This document shows positions 35,451 through 48,639 of a DNA stretch of 64,000 bases, in pieces. Location of the stretch: contig PTFA01000024.1 of the NCBI GenBank assembly GCA_003342895.1, positions 1,630,932 through 1,694,931 on the forward strand. Direction: 5' to 3'. Each line of letters starts with the position of its first letter. Within the stretch, counting starts at the first letter, position 1. Below the pieces are notes generated by a model. The model was not told the origin of the DNA. It made no database searches and saw only the letters and a list, made by a program, of their open reading frames with translations. Source of the DNA: Casuarius casuarius. Its lineage: Eukaryota; Chordata; Aves; Casuariiformes; Casuariidae. Position numbers and translations under genes: made by a program.

Positions 35451-37159
35451 CACACAACCCCCATATTATCGATTTAGAGGCCAAATTAGGTTATATAGTA
35501 AGACAGGAAATGGTATTCTCTGTCTCTTGTGACTTCTAAATGATGGCAGGATGTTGAGGCATCCTGTTCTTTGCTCAGAACCCCTGAAAATGGGAAAAGA
35601 AATTTTACTTTTGTCCTGCATAGTAATAATACACTTTTTCCTGATACAGAACAGGCGTGTATCCCTTTTACAGGTGTTTTGTCTCCTGACAAGGTGCTCT
35701 GGAGAACAATCTAAGCTGCCAGACTGTTGATCCCCAAAACACTTTACTATCATGCTTGCAGCGCAGTGGCTTAGGCCATCTTCCTGGGGCCTGCTGAGTG
35801 CAGCCAACTCCCAAGCAAGCATGTCTTCCATGGGAGAGGGCATCTGGCTAATAGGGAGAGGCAGGGAAGGGTCCGAGTCCATGGTCTCACATCTCCTTCC
35901 TCTTTTGCCACAAGGTGCTGGTGGACTTGTGGCACAAGTAAGTCAGTACTCTACACAGAGGAGCCAAAAGCAGAAGAGTTGGGGCAGACAAGTTGGGGAA
36001 GAAACACACATTAGATAGACCTGGCCAAGGCCCTGTGGGATAGACATTTTCTAAGAGTACCCTGCAGTGTGCCATAAAGTCTGTATGGATTAGCCTTAAG
36101 GGTATGGATGTAAACCAGGTGGTTTTCTACTGAGCTGGTCCTATGGGAGCAGCACATACGTAGATGTTATTGCTGCAAACGCCAAAACTTACTACATCCC
36201 TTTGGCACTGGAGTCCATTAACAACTCCCCTACCAACAGACCTTATACTTCCTTTCTTTACTTGTAGTTTAAGTGTGTAGCTGACAAAATTAAAAAGAGC
36301 AGGAGCAGGACCCCAAACCTTATCCAAGGACAGATGTAGAAGACAGTGGATAGAAAAGACGAATGCACAATGGAATAAACAAGTAAATGAACTAGAAGAA
36401 CGATTTGCATTGTTCTCTCTCTCTAGTACAATTTATATTACCTGGAGTAGTCACACAGAATACAAATAGCCTTTTTTATACTCAGGCCTTCACATCTCCA
36501 GGGATCTTCTGCCTGCCCCGCCCTGCCTTCTCCAGCTACGTTGTCCACAAAAATTGCTTTGGGAATCCTTTCTAATTCAACTACTCCATGAAAAGGGTAT
36601 CAGAAATCAAAGGCTGAGAATTTCAGAAGAGTTTATATTTCTGGATGGGCACTTTTCCAAGAATGCCTCAGAGCAAACTTGCTGGAGGAGGAGAAAAGAA
36701 TAAGAAAAGTGAGGAGAAAAAAAACAAGTGTATTATACAGCATTCATGCTGTCATCCTACAATGCTGCTTGCAGTACATCTGCTGGCTTATCAGCAGCAA
36801 GTTTGCAAAGCAAGGAAAGTGCACATTAAGGAAATCTTGCCAAAATAACAATTTGGATCTGATTTCAAGTTCTAACTCTTACAGGCAAGGAAACTGCCAG
36901 ATTCTGATATTACAAGGTAAAAGGCATACACAATCATTTGCAATCCACAGGATTGCAATAGGATAGACAGAATTCTTAAAAGATAAAAACGTATCTGTTT
37001 AATTACAAATCTCCTAATATTATTGGTTCTAATTAGACCTTAGCTGTATATCTGTAGTAATGCCTTTTCTACTGATAATTATCCTGAAGAGAAAGCAACA
37101 TAATTCTCATGAGGAAGGCAGAAAGAATGGAAGGTATTTCTGTAAGGTGCAAGAGTGGG
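35451..37159. other. unique sequence, no gene recognised
   Basis: A 138-codon minus-strand frame at 35466-35882 overlaps an 88-codon plus-strand frame. Neither has a recognisable product. No repeat is supported. Confidence 0.5.
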
Positions 37160-37325
37160 TGTATTCCTGGCTCCACAAGCGTAAGTACAATCCTGAGCAC
37201 AACACTGAGCCCCTCTGGCCTCAGTTCCTTCATTGTTAATGTTATCTCTCTTTATGGCATTGCTGTAGGCTTCTTAACATTTGAAATACAGCATGAAATC
37301 TCAGGACGGGAGGCAAGGTACTAGT
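37160..37325 (+). mobile_element. amniote MIR-like SINE relic
   Basis: AACACTGAGCCCCTCTGGCC and TCAGTTCCTTCATTGTTAAT (37201-37240) correspond to the cctctgngcctcagttcctcatctgtaaaa part. TTCTTAACATTTGAAATACA (about 37271-37290), then GCATGAAATCTCAGGACGGG and AGGCAAGGTACTAGTA (37291-37326), correspond to the 3' words taacatttgtaaagc, gctttgagatcctcggatg and aaggtgctatataagta. Collinear over about 160 bp, clearly old. Confidence 0.6.
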
Positions 37326-37952
37326 ACCAAGATATTAGAAATGCTTATTCATTTTCCTATCATAAAACATTGATGCTACACATTGTAATAGTCTAGCATC
37401 CCATGTAAAACTGACCTACCATGAACCCAGGAAGATTCTGTGCTTTTCTGGGTTAGTTCACAAAGTTTCATCCTTCAAAGCTATATTTTGGATTTTGGCT
37501 TCTAATAAACTTGAAAACATACAGAGTTTTGCCTCATTTGAGCCTAAGACCTCACCTGGGAAATCCAATGTGAATGTGACAGGCACTGGAGTACCTCAAT
37601 ATTTAAGGCACAGCAAAAGACAGAGTGAAAGAAGACTGAAACATATTATGATCTTACTGCAATAGCACGAGAGAAAGGCAGAAAGGAAAAACAAGATTTC
37701 TACACTTTTAAAGATTTAATATTGCTGATTTCTCCTCAATAAGCAGAACAGTTCTAGCTAGAAGCTTCCAGAAAGAAGAGAATCACGTAAGTCATGTCTG
37801 CATCCCACAGCGGAGCAAAGCATAAGTGACAGAGTGAGTGAAAGCCACGCTGGCTTCAGAAGTCAACGCAGGATAGCTGCTGTAGCAGTGTTTTTTCCTC
37901 AAGCTGCAAGACCCATTAGCTTGGGCACAGTGCCATGCTAACACAGCTGAAT

Positions 37953-38012
37953 AGGAACAAGGTATTACATCCAAGACATTACATGCTTTCAGGAACAAGG
38001 TATTATATCCAA
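37953..38012 (+). repeat. imperfect 38-bp tandem duplication
   Basis: AGGAACAAGGTATTACATCC at 37953 recurs as AGGAACAAGGTATTATATCC at 37991, exactly 38 bp on; the copies differ by one transition over 22 bp and then diverge. About 1.6 copies. Confidence 0.85.
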
Positions 38013-38025
38013 AGAGCGCTGCGCT

Positions 38026-38062
38026 GCACTTTGTGATCTTTATGCGCACTTGAGATCTTTAT
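38026..38062 (+). repeat. 20-bp imperfect tandem duplication
   Basis: GCACTTTGTGATCTTTAT (38026) is followed 20 bp later by GCACTTGAGATCTTTAT (38046). It sits directly beside the 38-bp duplication, so this 110-bp stretch has duplicated twice. Confidence 0.7.
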
Positions 38063-38776
38063 AGCCAACAAAGGGGTTTGTAGCTGTGAGAAAAAAGGAA
38101 GCTTCACACAGTGCATTGAATGTTTTTATTATGAAATGCTGTTGCACTGGAAAGGATGGAGCAGAGCCTCACAAAAGTGGAAATGTACAGTACCCAGAGG
38201 AAAAGATGCCTTCCTTTTCCTGATCCATCTAAGCTTTTCTTCTCTTGTGGATTCAATAAAGAGACTGTTGAAAAGCAAAGACAAAGAAATCACTGTGGGA
38301 GATAAGATACTTTAAAAATCTCAAGTGAGCAGGAGGGGCAGCCTGCTACCTGCTGAGCCACAGTAGGGAAGCCTTCATCCTAGATCAAAGCCAGCTCTCA
38401 GACAGGCTTTTTTTTCTTTTTTTTTCCTCCCAGGCAGCAGTGTGAGCCACTGAGCACGCTTATTCTAAATGAACGGTAGCAACAAGGAATCCAAGTCCCA
38501 TCCAGACAGAAGTGGAAGCAGTATTAAGCAGAGACAGCTTTAATAAAAGTTCATGAATTCTGAAGATTCATTTAGAGATGACTTAGCAAACGGATACTTT
38601 CTCAGGACATGCAGGAAGGGATACTCTCTTGTGCCTTGTGTAGCACACCAGTGCTAAACAGGGCATTGATCTAAGCAGAACTTGTTCTCTACAACTCTAG
38701 AGCTTGCTTTCTTTAAAGTCTCTGGTGCAGTTTAGCCCAAGAATAATAAATAACAATGTAGCATATATATGTATAC

Positions 38777-38796
38777 TATATTAAATATTTAATATA
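38777..38796. repeat. 20-bp perfect AT palindrome
   Basis: TATATTAAATATTTAATATA reads identically on both strands. In such A+T-rich DNA this is not strongly surprising, but it could extrude a cruciform. Confidence 0.85.
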
Positions 38797-41700
38797 CAAA
38801 TGCAGTCCTAGACACAGGAAATTTAATTGTCCTGCAGGCATGGGGGTTGTAATTATTAGTGTTTTCAGTTGGTGGGATTTTATAAAGTTTCAAGTCTGTG
38901 AATCTGTATATAAAAAAAATATACACAACTTTTAAAAGTGTGTGTTGTTAATTTTTATGTATCTATATTTCAGTATCCTGTTTTTTCCTTGTTATAAATG
39001 TGATTTAGAGGCAAAATCCTTGTGTAGACAGCAGAAACAATTTGTTATACGTGTGACTCTTCACATGTTTTAGCTCCAGCTTTTTCAAAGCTCTGAGAAG
39101 CTTACGACAGCTGTCACTTTTTTAATATCAAGTACGGAGGAAATATTTCCCCCTTCTTGTTTAGAAGTTCTTCTTACAAAATTTAAAAAATCCTGTTTGT
39201 TTAGCAGTGCCAAGAAGCAGCATTATTCAGTCCTGATGCAGAAGCAGACATTCAATATGCAAAAATGTTGATTTCTGTTCCAGCAGGGCTCTGCAAGGCT
39301 ACAAATTTTGAAAAGATGATTCCATTCTCCTAGAACTCAGAAATGCAATACAGAACAACTTGCAGGGGGTTTTTTAGAAGATTTCTAGACATTCTAAGCC
39401 GTTTGCTTCACAGTGACGGTATAGGAGCTAAACTATCTGCTTGTGGAGTCACAGAAATGGAAAATGCGTCTCCTATTATTTTACATTTGTGTATAGCTCC
39501 CCAAAGAGATCTGTCACCTACTTCTTCTGTAGGATATGCAATATCTGTAGGCTACAGGATAGCATGAGGTAGTCTATAGATTCCAGTGGTGGACCAGAAA
39601 GCCATGATACCAGTTATCTGCACACTCATTCATATGACACACTCTAGATAGGAAAGACAGAAATTAGAACCAGATTTGATTTGGAATCTAACCTTATGCA
39701 GTTTTCAGGGTCATCTCTGACCAGAACAGGCAGCAGACGTTTTCAGAACATCCGTAGGCACTTTGATTGCTGCACTGGCAAAAGGCCCCCAGCCTGAGGT
39801 GGGAGACGGGGGGATTTCATGCACAAAGAACGTTGACAGTTCGGTACCTCAGCAGATCAATGTGGCTGCTACGCATGCTTATAAACCTCACAGATTAAGA
39901 ATCCACAGGACATATTTATGCGAGTTATTTTTTCCCCATGCACCCATAGAGCAGCCAGGAACCTAAATGAAATAGTGTATTATTTGCATTTTGTTCTGAC
40001 AAAACAGAAAAAGTAATTAATGATATGAAAAGTTTCAATTAAGGAAAAAAACACAGCTAAGTTTAGGTGTTTTTAATACCTTTCAGAGGTATTTTTAATT
40101 AAAAACATAAAAGCCTTTGTTTTTTAAGCCTACGGTCAAAAAACATCAAATGGCACAAAACTGAACTGTAGCTCAAAATTTGTATCTACATGTGAACGTG
40201 GCAGCTTGGGCACTTCTAAATATAGATTGACTTTTTTGGCCAGTGTGATGAAAGAAACACCAGAGTTTTGTACATCAAAACTCTTAGAAGCAAACTAACT
40301 GCTGAAAACCTACCTTTGTGCAGCAAATAACTCTTACATTATATTTAGAAATGCCTCTCCTTGTGTCCTTGCAGACAGCTAGACACTTAACCACGGTGTG
40401 TATTCAGGCATATACAGAGCCATGCAAAATGCAGGCATGCAATAATGAATGCTTATCTTTACATAGGCTTAACTTTGAGAGGAAGCTTGGCTTAGTGACA
40501 GAAGTCCTCAAGACAGCATCAAATTTTGAGTCAGTGCTAATTTTTGCAATAGTCTGTGTAGACATTTGTGGTGACTATGAACCTGACCATCATTTGCATG
40601 TACAGGGGACAGCAATACTATTTTTTTCTGCCTGTTAGCTGCATCAAGTGGCATCACAGAACCTGGCAGAAATGGAGTGGATCTGACAGGCTGACTATTT
40701 TTATAAAATCTGTATCCCTGACATGAGCCTAAACAACCAGCTAGGGTTTGTGTTATTTTTGCAGTTATTTTGTTTTTTTCTCCACATGGTAGACATAGGT
40801 TGCTTTCCTGATCATGTCTGGGTCTCATCAGCAGGGAGCAACCCTTATCACCATCTGCAGAGTTCTTGGATGTCTTCCTGCAAAGTCAACACCACTCCAA
40901 TCAGGAACAGCGATCGCCAGAACGATCACAATCCCTAGACTACCATGGAACTACAGAAAAGAAATCTGGGGGAAAGAAATATTCAAAGATATCAACAAGC
41001 ATATGGTGTAAATACCACAAAACTCCTACAGAAACGCTTAATTTCACTTCGCCAAAGCCGCCTACAAAACAACCACGTAGTCCATCCTACCTGTCTGACT
41101 CGTATCTTAGACCTGCTTAGGCAAAGGAAGAGTACGACTTCTGAAGCAGAGTAGTTTCTCTGAAGAACACTGCCACATTGTTATATAAATACCAACAGAC
41201 TCATTAGTCACAAAATAAAAGAGTTTGAGTCCAATGAAGAGTCAGCAAGGAATCAGTGGTCCTCATGTGGACTGGTTCTGTTTCCTAGTGAGAAAAAAAT
41301 CTTCCACTCATGCCGCACTGAGAAAGTGGACAAAGCAGTACATTGACTAGAAGTAGTCTATAATTACTATAAAATTTTACCAGAAATGGTGCTACAGATT
41401 GGTAAGAAGAGCATACAATGACTTTCAGGTTCTATTCCTCATGTTATCTAAGAGAAAATATATATCCAATACATGGCAGACAGCTGGGTAGGAAAGATTG
41501 CTTCCCCCGCACTGTCTATCATTCTGTATGTTCCATATTATTCTCCTGAGCTGTATTCACAGATCTCTGAATAAGCTAATTCTGCAAAAACATTCACAAT
41601 AGATAAGGTCCTGTGTAGCCTTCTGACTTGCCAATTGCACTTAAAACCCTATATAGAAAAAGATTTCTGAAAAAAGAAATATTCAGGATCTGTATGTCTG

Positions 41701-42333
41701 TCTTTGACATTGCTATATGCTACTGCACACTAGTTCACTAAACAGGGTGATGGCTATGGAAATGCCTTCAAGACAAACAGTTTAAAGTAATGGAATTAAT
41801 AATAAGCTCATCACACACAGAAGCCAGAAGATCCAAGAATCTGTATTTGCATGTTGCAATACATACAAGGATGATCTGTGTTCAACAGTCTCAAGACAAT
41901 GTAAGTACCTACTGGACTACGAGAGAGAGAAATTTAACAAAAAAATATAGGAATATTGAGGAAAAGTGGAACATTTTATTTCCTTTCCAATAGTTTCAAT
42001 AGTTTTGAATGTCTTTCCTGGCTATATGTATGTACTGTACCTCCTCGTGCAGAGAAAAATGGAGGGAAAAAAAAAAAATCAACAAAATCAACCACCATCC
42101 TTTTGAAAGCAGGATCTGTCCCTTAGGATGAGAACACAGACTGCTTTGGACAATAGAGGCATAATTCAACCGGAGTCTTTGAACATTTTCTGTAATTCAA
42201 ATAAAACAAATAAAAATAGGATCCCTAGAGGCCAAACTCCATCTCTGGGTAAATAAGTCTGAATATCTCCAAAACAGCATTTTGTTGAAATACTAAGAGA
42301 TACCTAAATTACAGCAGCACTCGTAAGAATCTG

Positions 42334-42363
42334 CCCCCCCCCCAAAAAAGAAAAAAAAAAAAA
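42334..42363 (+). repeat. C10 run followed by A-rich tract
   Basis: Ten C are followed by A6-G-A13. A simple homopolymer junction. On the minus strand it reads as a long T tract followed by G10. Confidence 0.85.
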
Positions 42364-45244
42364 TCAAGAAACTGTGAAGATAAAGTATGAGAAAGAATAA
42401 AATGAGAATATGGAAATTACACTCAAGTGATCTAAAAAAATTAGAAAAGAGATTTATAAAGTAATAACTTTCCACTGTTAATGTACAGTAAGAGTGACCC
42501 AAATTCTGTTTCATTATCTAATGCCTAATTTTATGCCTGAAAGGAGGCTGACACTGGAAAGAAAATTAGACTCTGCAAACCAAATACTTTAACTACTTTT
42601 ACTGCATTCTGTATTCATATTTAGTTAGGTAGAGGCAGGACTGCAGCCCATAATCTTAATTTGCATCAGTTGCCAGAAATTCATTCTGCCTGCTCTTTGT
42701 GGTCTCTTTCACACAATGCATTGCATCTGTTCAATATTAATAATCAAATTAACAGCCTTTCACCCATGTAAACAAAAATTTTTATTCTTCTGTCCAGGTC
42801 AGGGCTGGAGCCAAGACAGTTCACTTGCTGACTCAGGGGACACCTAGGGATAGATCTAACCCTTGGCATAAGCCATATTACTCAGAAATAAAGCTCTGTA
42901 TATTCTTTACCTATACTGCATAAGTTTTCAGGGGCACTGAAGTCCTCATCTTGAGTTATAGGGAAGAGGAAACCCAACAAAACCACAAACATTCGTGTGC
43001 ATGCCAGTAAGTCTTACATGGCACAGACAAATGTGACCATATTTGGTAGCAAAACAGAAATGAAATCCAGAGTCTGAGAGCTCTGGGAGCACATTCCCAC
43101 GGAGTCTAGATACCCTACTGCCATTGGCAGTGTCACAGGCTAGCGATACGGTACTTATTTGTTGAGCACTGGAAGTGACCGGCACTGAACGTGCATTTCA
43201 AGTACAACACTTTATATACACGTTGGACTATTTAAAAAGTAGTTTTAAATCATCAGCATAGCTGTAGGTTCATTCCATGTTCTGTGCTGACTACAACCAC
43301 CACACTTCCTGGAGGAAAAAGGCATCGTAAGGGCAGCCATGGTGCCCCAAGACAACACCTCTGCAGAACATTCATAGGAAAAAAATTCATAGAAAAAACA
43401 AACTTAAGAACATTATTATGTAGACAAGTCACTGATGTAGGGAAGGATAAACTGAACCTTCCTAAATCTGTGAAAATGAATTTACTTCTTTGTCTTTGCA
43501 TTGTATCTCTCAGCATGGGGTATGGACCAGTCATGATCACAACTACAAAAACACCACACACCTTCCACATAAACATTCTAGGGAAAGTCAGCATCACTCG
43601 GGCATAGGGGTTCCCGTAATTAGCAGGATGCCAAAACAGGAAAGAGTTGTCTATAATAACCTCTATACTATATGCCAGGTTGAAACTTTTGTTGAAAACA
43701 AGTTCTATGAACAAGGCATCTTTTGGTTAAAAAGTTTCAAATCTGAATAGTCCATCACCTTTAGCAGCAGGGATACAGTAAAAGTTCTTCACAGGTTTTC
43801 TATGTATAAAGAGGCATTCGCAGAGAGGAGGGGAAGAACTCTGCTCTTCAGTAGCCCCATGTTTCTGAGAGTAAAGTAAATGGAAAAATTAACTGCAGAA
43901 GCTTAAGATACCTAACATTGCTAATGCTTAACAGCTACAATGAGCTACAAATTTTCACGGTGTTCATCCACAGTGGGTCTGGCTTATCATTTCAAAGTCT
44001 TTTATTATCCCCTACACACAGGGGATCCCACCAACTTCCCTGGAATGAGAACCCTCATCACACTAACTCCAAATATATCATTTCCCTGACACCAGCTGGC
44101 TCCTCACTTGTGTGAAAACCTCTAAAATACAGATCTTACAGGGATGGAACAGAACAGCACACTGAATTCTTGAATGAATTGAGTGTGTTGAGCTCTAAAA
44201 CAGCAAACTGCAATTTAGGCAGGAAGCAGTCACTTTCGTTCTGTGTTTATGCCACCATAACAGCAGACTCTACTTTGCAGAATATGCTACCAAAAAAACC
44301 AACAGCAGCAGAAACAAAAATGACCATTCTACAGAGAACCACTTGTTTTGTTAACTTTTCACAGTGCCTGTAAAAGTATATGAACTGACAGCTCTCTAGT
44401 GTACAACCTTTTTCTGCTGTCCTGGCATCCGTTTTATATATTCCTAGGTCTACAGTATTAAAATGTGACGTGTTCAAACTTCAGTCACATAGCTGTGCAA
44501 TGTATTTTTACCAGACTTCCTATATGAACTATGAGCCCTACCACTTCACCCTGAATAATTCAAGACCTCAGCATGTACTTCTGAGTGTGTGCCACTAAAT
44601 TTACTTACCTCTGATTTGAATGTAGTGGAAAATCAGTATTTGGGTGGTCCCTTCTCATCGGGCCTTGTGGTCTCTGGGTGGTCAACTCTGGGCCAGATTT
44701 CTCACCTACAATGAAAACTCTGATCTGATCCAAAAAAAACAGAGAAGACAGAAGTCATATGAAGGGGATGCTGATGTGTACAATTTGCTCAAAATTTATG
44801 TCTTGTAAAAATACTCTTTCCTAATACTTAAAACTACTGAACATACTTCTAATATTTTTACACTGTTCATATAAGTACCTTTTGTTCACTTACAAACAGT
44901 GACACAAAATTGAATTTTATGTAGCAAAGACAAACCCAGTACCGTTGCATTTCACTCATACTGGAGAACTTAAAAAACAAACAAAAAAATCCCACTCTAT
45001 TACAGGAAACAGTGTATTGGCCAGGCTGCTCATATTCTCTAAATCAAGAGGTGACATCTTTTTGGCCAATGCAGACCACATTACCCTTTATGATGGCAGG
45101 CAGGATAGACACATTCCCAAACGTCTCCACCAAATCGCATGACCAATGACGTAACCAAAATACTAGCATTTCTGATTATGTGATGGGTGCAAGACTACGC
45201 ACACAACTGTGACAACCACACTGTCATTATCTATGGTGAAGCAA

Positions 45245-45550
45245 TGGACATCTTCTCAGCGGTGCACAGTGACAGCACAAGAGGCAATCGACAAAAATTG
45301 AAATACGGAAAATTCAATTTCAACATAAGAAAATACTTCTTCACTGTGAGGGTGGTTGAACACTGGAACAAGATGCCCAGAGAGTTTGTGGAGTCTCCAT
45401 CCTTGGAGATATTCAAAACCTGACTGGACACAGTCCTGGGCAACCTGCTCTAGTTGACCTGCTTTGTGCAGGGAGGTTGGGCTGGACGATCTCTGAAGGC
45501 CCTTTCCAACCTCTCAGACTCTGTGATTCTATTCTATGATTCTTATTCTT
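45245..45550 (+). mobile_element. avian-type CR1 LINE, 5'-truncated 3' end
   Basis: Conceptual translation from about 45283 runs on in CR1 ORF2 C-terminal order: a TRGNRQKLKY start, then IRKYFFTVRVVEHWNKMPRE, then a VESPSLEIFKT end with a stop where functional copies continue (R-L-D). It is followed by GACACAGTCCTGGGCAACCT, GGGAGGTTGGGCTGGACGAT and CCCTTTCCAACCTC, and ends in the octamer-type tail GATTCTATTCTATGATTCT (45522-45540). The 3'-anchored truncation to about 300 bp is typical of CR1. It is the least diverged repeat in the window and the main evidence that the host is a bird. Confidence 0.95.
45523..45550 (+). repeat. CR1 terminal ATTCTATG-type microsatellite
   Basis: GATTCTATTCTATGATTCTT forms the 3' terminal short repeat that CR1 uses in place of a poly-A tail. 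It marks the 3' insertion junction. Confidence 0.9.
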
Positions 45551-48500
45551 AACCTCAAATCTCAGGACAGGCCTTACAACACTAACAACACATGCAACAA
45601 AAAAGGGGGTTGGGAGCTCACCAGAAAGAAAGTGGCAGGAAACATATTGCTTTACGAGACTGAAAATCCGCCCCACAAAAAAAACGTCAGGGTGGAGGCC
45701 AAGGACCAGCAAACGTTCTGGTAGGCCAGAGCTTTTCCATCTTCCTCTGAGCCCAAGTGAAAAGTAATGTAGTAAACAAAGATGAAAATACACTGCACTT
45801 TTCTCAAGTTTAACAGTCCAAATTTATTTGCACATGGGAAAAGAGATACTCTCTTTAACCATACAGGGGATCCTGATACTCTGCTTCCTTGACCTAACAG
45901 TCACTTATGTCATTCGCACTAAGTACAAAAGTGGATCCAAAAGGCTGCCTAATCAAAACAGCACTTTTTTACACAAACTTTTTTCAAAAGGCTAATTGTT
46001 TTCCTATTCAAAAGGAAGATCCCTTTAAATTAACACTGAAAAGATAATGAAGATGAGAATTTGTCCCAGGATTTACACAGATCCAAGTGTGTTATTTTTC
46101 CATATTTCTTTAAGTCCAACATTATGGTCAGCATTTACTTAGCATTAACATGATTCCACTTGAGACTCTCCTGTTTTACACACAATTCGGTAAGGAGCTA
46201 AAAAATAAAGAAGGATTAAAATGGAGAGTATTTGGCAAGCACTGGCACACAACGTAACAAAGAAGGGATGAAGTTCTACATCTCTGAATCATGCTCACAG
46301 TACAAAAGGAGAGTTCTGGATCCTCTAGCTGAGATGAAATTCTAAAAAGCTTAGAAAAATCACTGCTTGTCAATGCTAGGTAAGATGCAGAGATGTTTTA
46401 ATACCATGCAGACTTCAGGAATAAAAGGCACTCCACTGAGATGTGAGGCAGGTAAAAGAAACTCAGCAGAAATAGGGTTTTTTGAGCAGGCAAACATGTT
46501 ACTTTATTTTTTTCTGTTTTTTTTTCTTTGAATGACAGAATACTTTTAAGTGGTCCTTTCAAGCATGACAGGATACTTCTGAGTGGCCTGTCATAAGTGA
46601 TAAGCAAAACTCCTGTCAATTTGCCCCTTATACTGTAGCTATAATTTTCTCAAAGTGCCATCATAGTTAAGGAGTTCTTCACTGGCTTAACTTTACACAC
46701 AGAAGTAATACTATTTTACATGTGCATAAAACTGCTCAATACATGAGCAGTCAAAGGATGATGCCTAAGTCGGTAACAAGTTTCTTATAACAAATTTATT
46801 TTGATATCTCTCTGCAATTCTACAATGCATTTTATTTTAGAACTAAGTATTAAATTTAGAAATAATACTTAAAGTATTTTTCTGAAATAATATATATTTT
46901 ATATAACAAAAACACAGCATGGTTTGGCTGTTGATTCTAATTATCTGAAAAGTAGCATTCAAGCTGGCTTGAGGAATAGCAAAGGTTGAAGCTTTTCTGT
47001 TGTTAAGATGGGCTTGAAAATACATATACGTGCACACAATTATTTACGGAGGAAAATTTCTTACTTGAGGCAGAGCAGAAATAAGAAGTATATTCTGAAA
47101 AACTAAGGTATTCAAGATACAGTCAACATCTCAGTACAGCATAGAGATTCACAATAAAGGTCCTTACACAACCTCAACGTAAGTGTCCAAAGTACTATCC
47201 ATCTCTTCATTACCTCTAACACATTTTTGTATCCCATCATAAAATCATAATTCATTTTTGCACATCTTTGGTATGAATGGCAAACCTGTACTTAAAACAC
47301 CGGGAATATGTTCTGTAAAACCTACCTCCCACAGCTGACATTTGGGCTACAGTTTAGCACAAACCTCTTCCTACTTTTCTTGCCTATGCTTCAACAAAGA
47401 ATGATTTATTCTCCTCTCACACTCATTGCTTTCTTAAGTAAGTCCATCTCACATCAATTATTACACTGCATGTCACATGTCACACACAAAATCTTCTTAC
47501 ACCATACTTATAATATACCAGACAACAAACAGAATTCAGAAAATCTGTTCATGCAATAGCTGAGCCATACCAGAGACTTCTATTTACCTCTCCTTAAGAA
47601 TCTAGAAAAAATCCGAGACTTAAAGGTAACAATTGCAGACCCCAAAGTGCTGTCACAGTTTTTATCTGCAGACCTGGAGGTGTTACCCTAGTTCTTTACT
47701 TTGCAGATCAGATGAAAGGATACCCAGGACTCTTGTCTTCAGCAGTGTTGGAGGAGGGCAAGGCTGTTTTCTTGTCCTCTCTTACTTGGTTTGGAGACTG
47801 CTAATTTGGAGACTTGCTTGACAGAATTTCCATACAGGTCACAAACCTGCAGGATTATCAGGGCTGCATAGCCAGATTAGCACTGTTTGTGAATTCCAAA
47901 AACTTTACCTTTTATATTTTTCCTTCATTTGACATTTAAAAACACAGATTAAGGATAGCGTTATTTATAAATCATAACATTCTAATTTTCTTTCTTTATC
48001 AAAACAAGTTGCATTTACAATCTTATCTGTCACTAACCTAAGAAATAATTGGAAAGAATCCTGAAATTTTGGCATGATTTATTAACTAAAAATTAAGAAA
48101 ATGTATTCTTAGCACTTTCAAGCTATGATACATTCTGCCTAAAAGGCAGGAAAACCTGAAGATATAACAGGAACGCTAGACACCAAATGATTTTGTTTCC
48201 ATTTCCTTTAGTATACAAAACATCACCATCAGATACAAGTGAATATAAATTGGAGCAGAGATTGACTCTGGCATGACAGATCTCAAAGGTCTATGTAACC
48301 TGTTAAATCAACATGAGTGAAAGCATCAGAGGCTCAGGTCCATGCATTTTCCTATTACTATACTTGTTCAGGGATAATATCTTGTCATTAAACCAAGAGC
48401 CCTTCACAGTCAGTAAGCATGAAGTGTTGGAGCATTCCTAGTCAAGGCTTCTGTGATCTTTTCCAGTGCTACTCTGAATACTTCTCCTGGGCTCTGCATC

Positions 48501-48639
48501 ATTCCTTTGGTCTGTTTCCTGCAACAGCGGGGAAATTCCAGCCTGAAAATCTTGCTGTTAATACAGGGAGTTGATCTTTTTACTGGACAGCAGAATTTGA
48601 GCTAGAAAGACAGCCTTCGTTTCACCTTTTACAGAACAG
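45551..48639. other. A+T-rich unique sequence, no gene recognised
   Basis: A 126-codon minus-strand frame at 45413-45793 is anonymous and overlaps the CR1 end. The 33-bp tandem duplication at 46532-46588 is the only structured element. No gene or RNA is supported. Confidence 0.5.
46532..46588 (+). repeat. 33-bp tandem duplication differing only by transitions
   Basis: ATGACAGAATACTTTTAAGT (46532) recurs 33 bp later as ATGACAGGATACTTCTGAGT. The four differences over 24 bp are all transitions. An old local duplication whose length keeps frame, so on the minus strand it shows up as an 11-residue repeat in an anonymous short frame. Confidence 0.85.

Larger units (their letters stand above)
37326..45244. 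other. A+T-rich unique sequence with minor repeats, no gene recognised
   Basis: Apart from the short duplications, palindrome and homopolymer tracts listed separately, nothing is supported. Several frames overlap at 40814-41154 on the plus strand (65-84 codons), and a 153-codon minus-strand frame lies at 43253-43714. None shows a known domain, and none has a start or splice context that would make it a gene. Confidence 0.45.

Noticed and set aside
40814..41154. Three overlapping plus-strand frames of 65-84 codons that looked like a possible exon
   Set aside because: No single frame is favoured, no splice sites frame it convincingly, and no family is recognised.
43253..43714. 153-codon minus-strand frame
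   Set aside because: Anonymous sequence with a competing 107-codon frame on the other strand.
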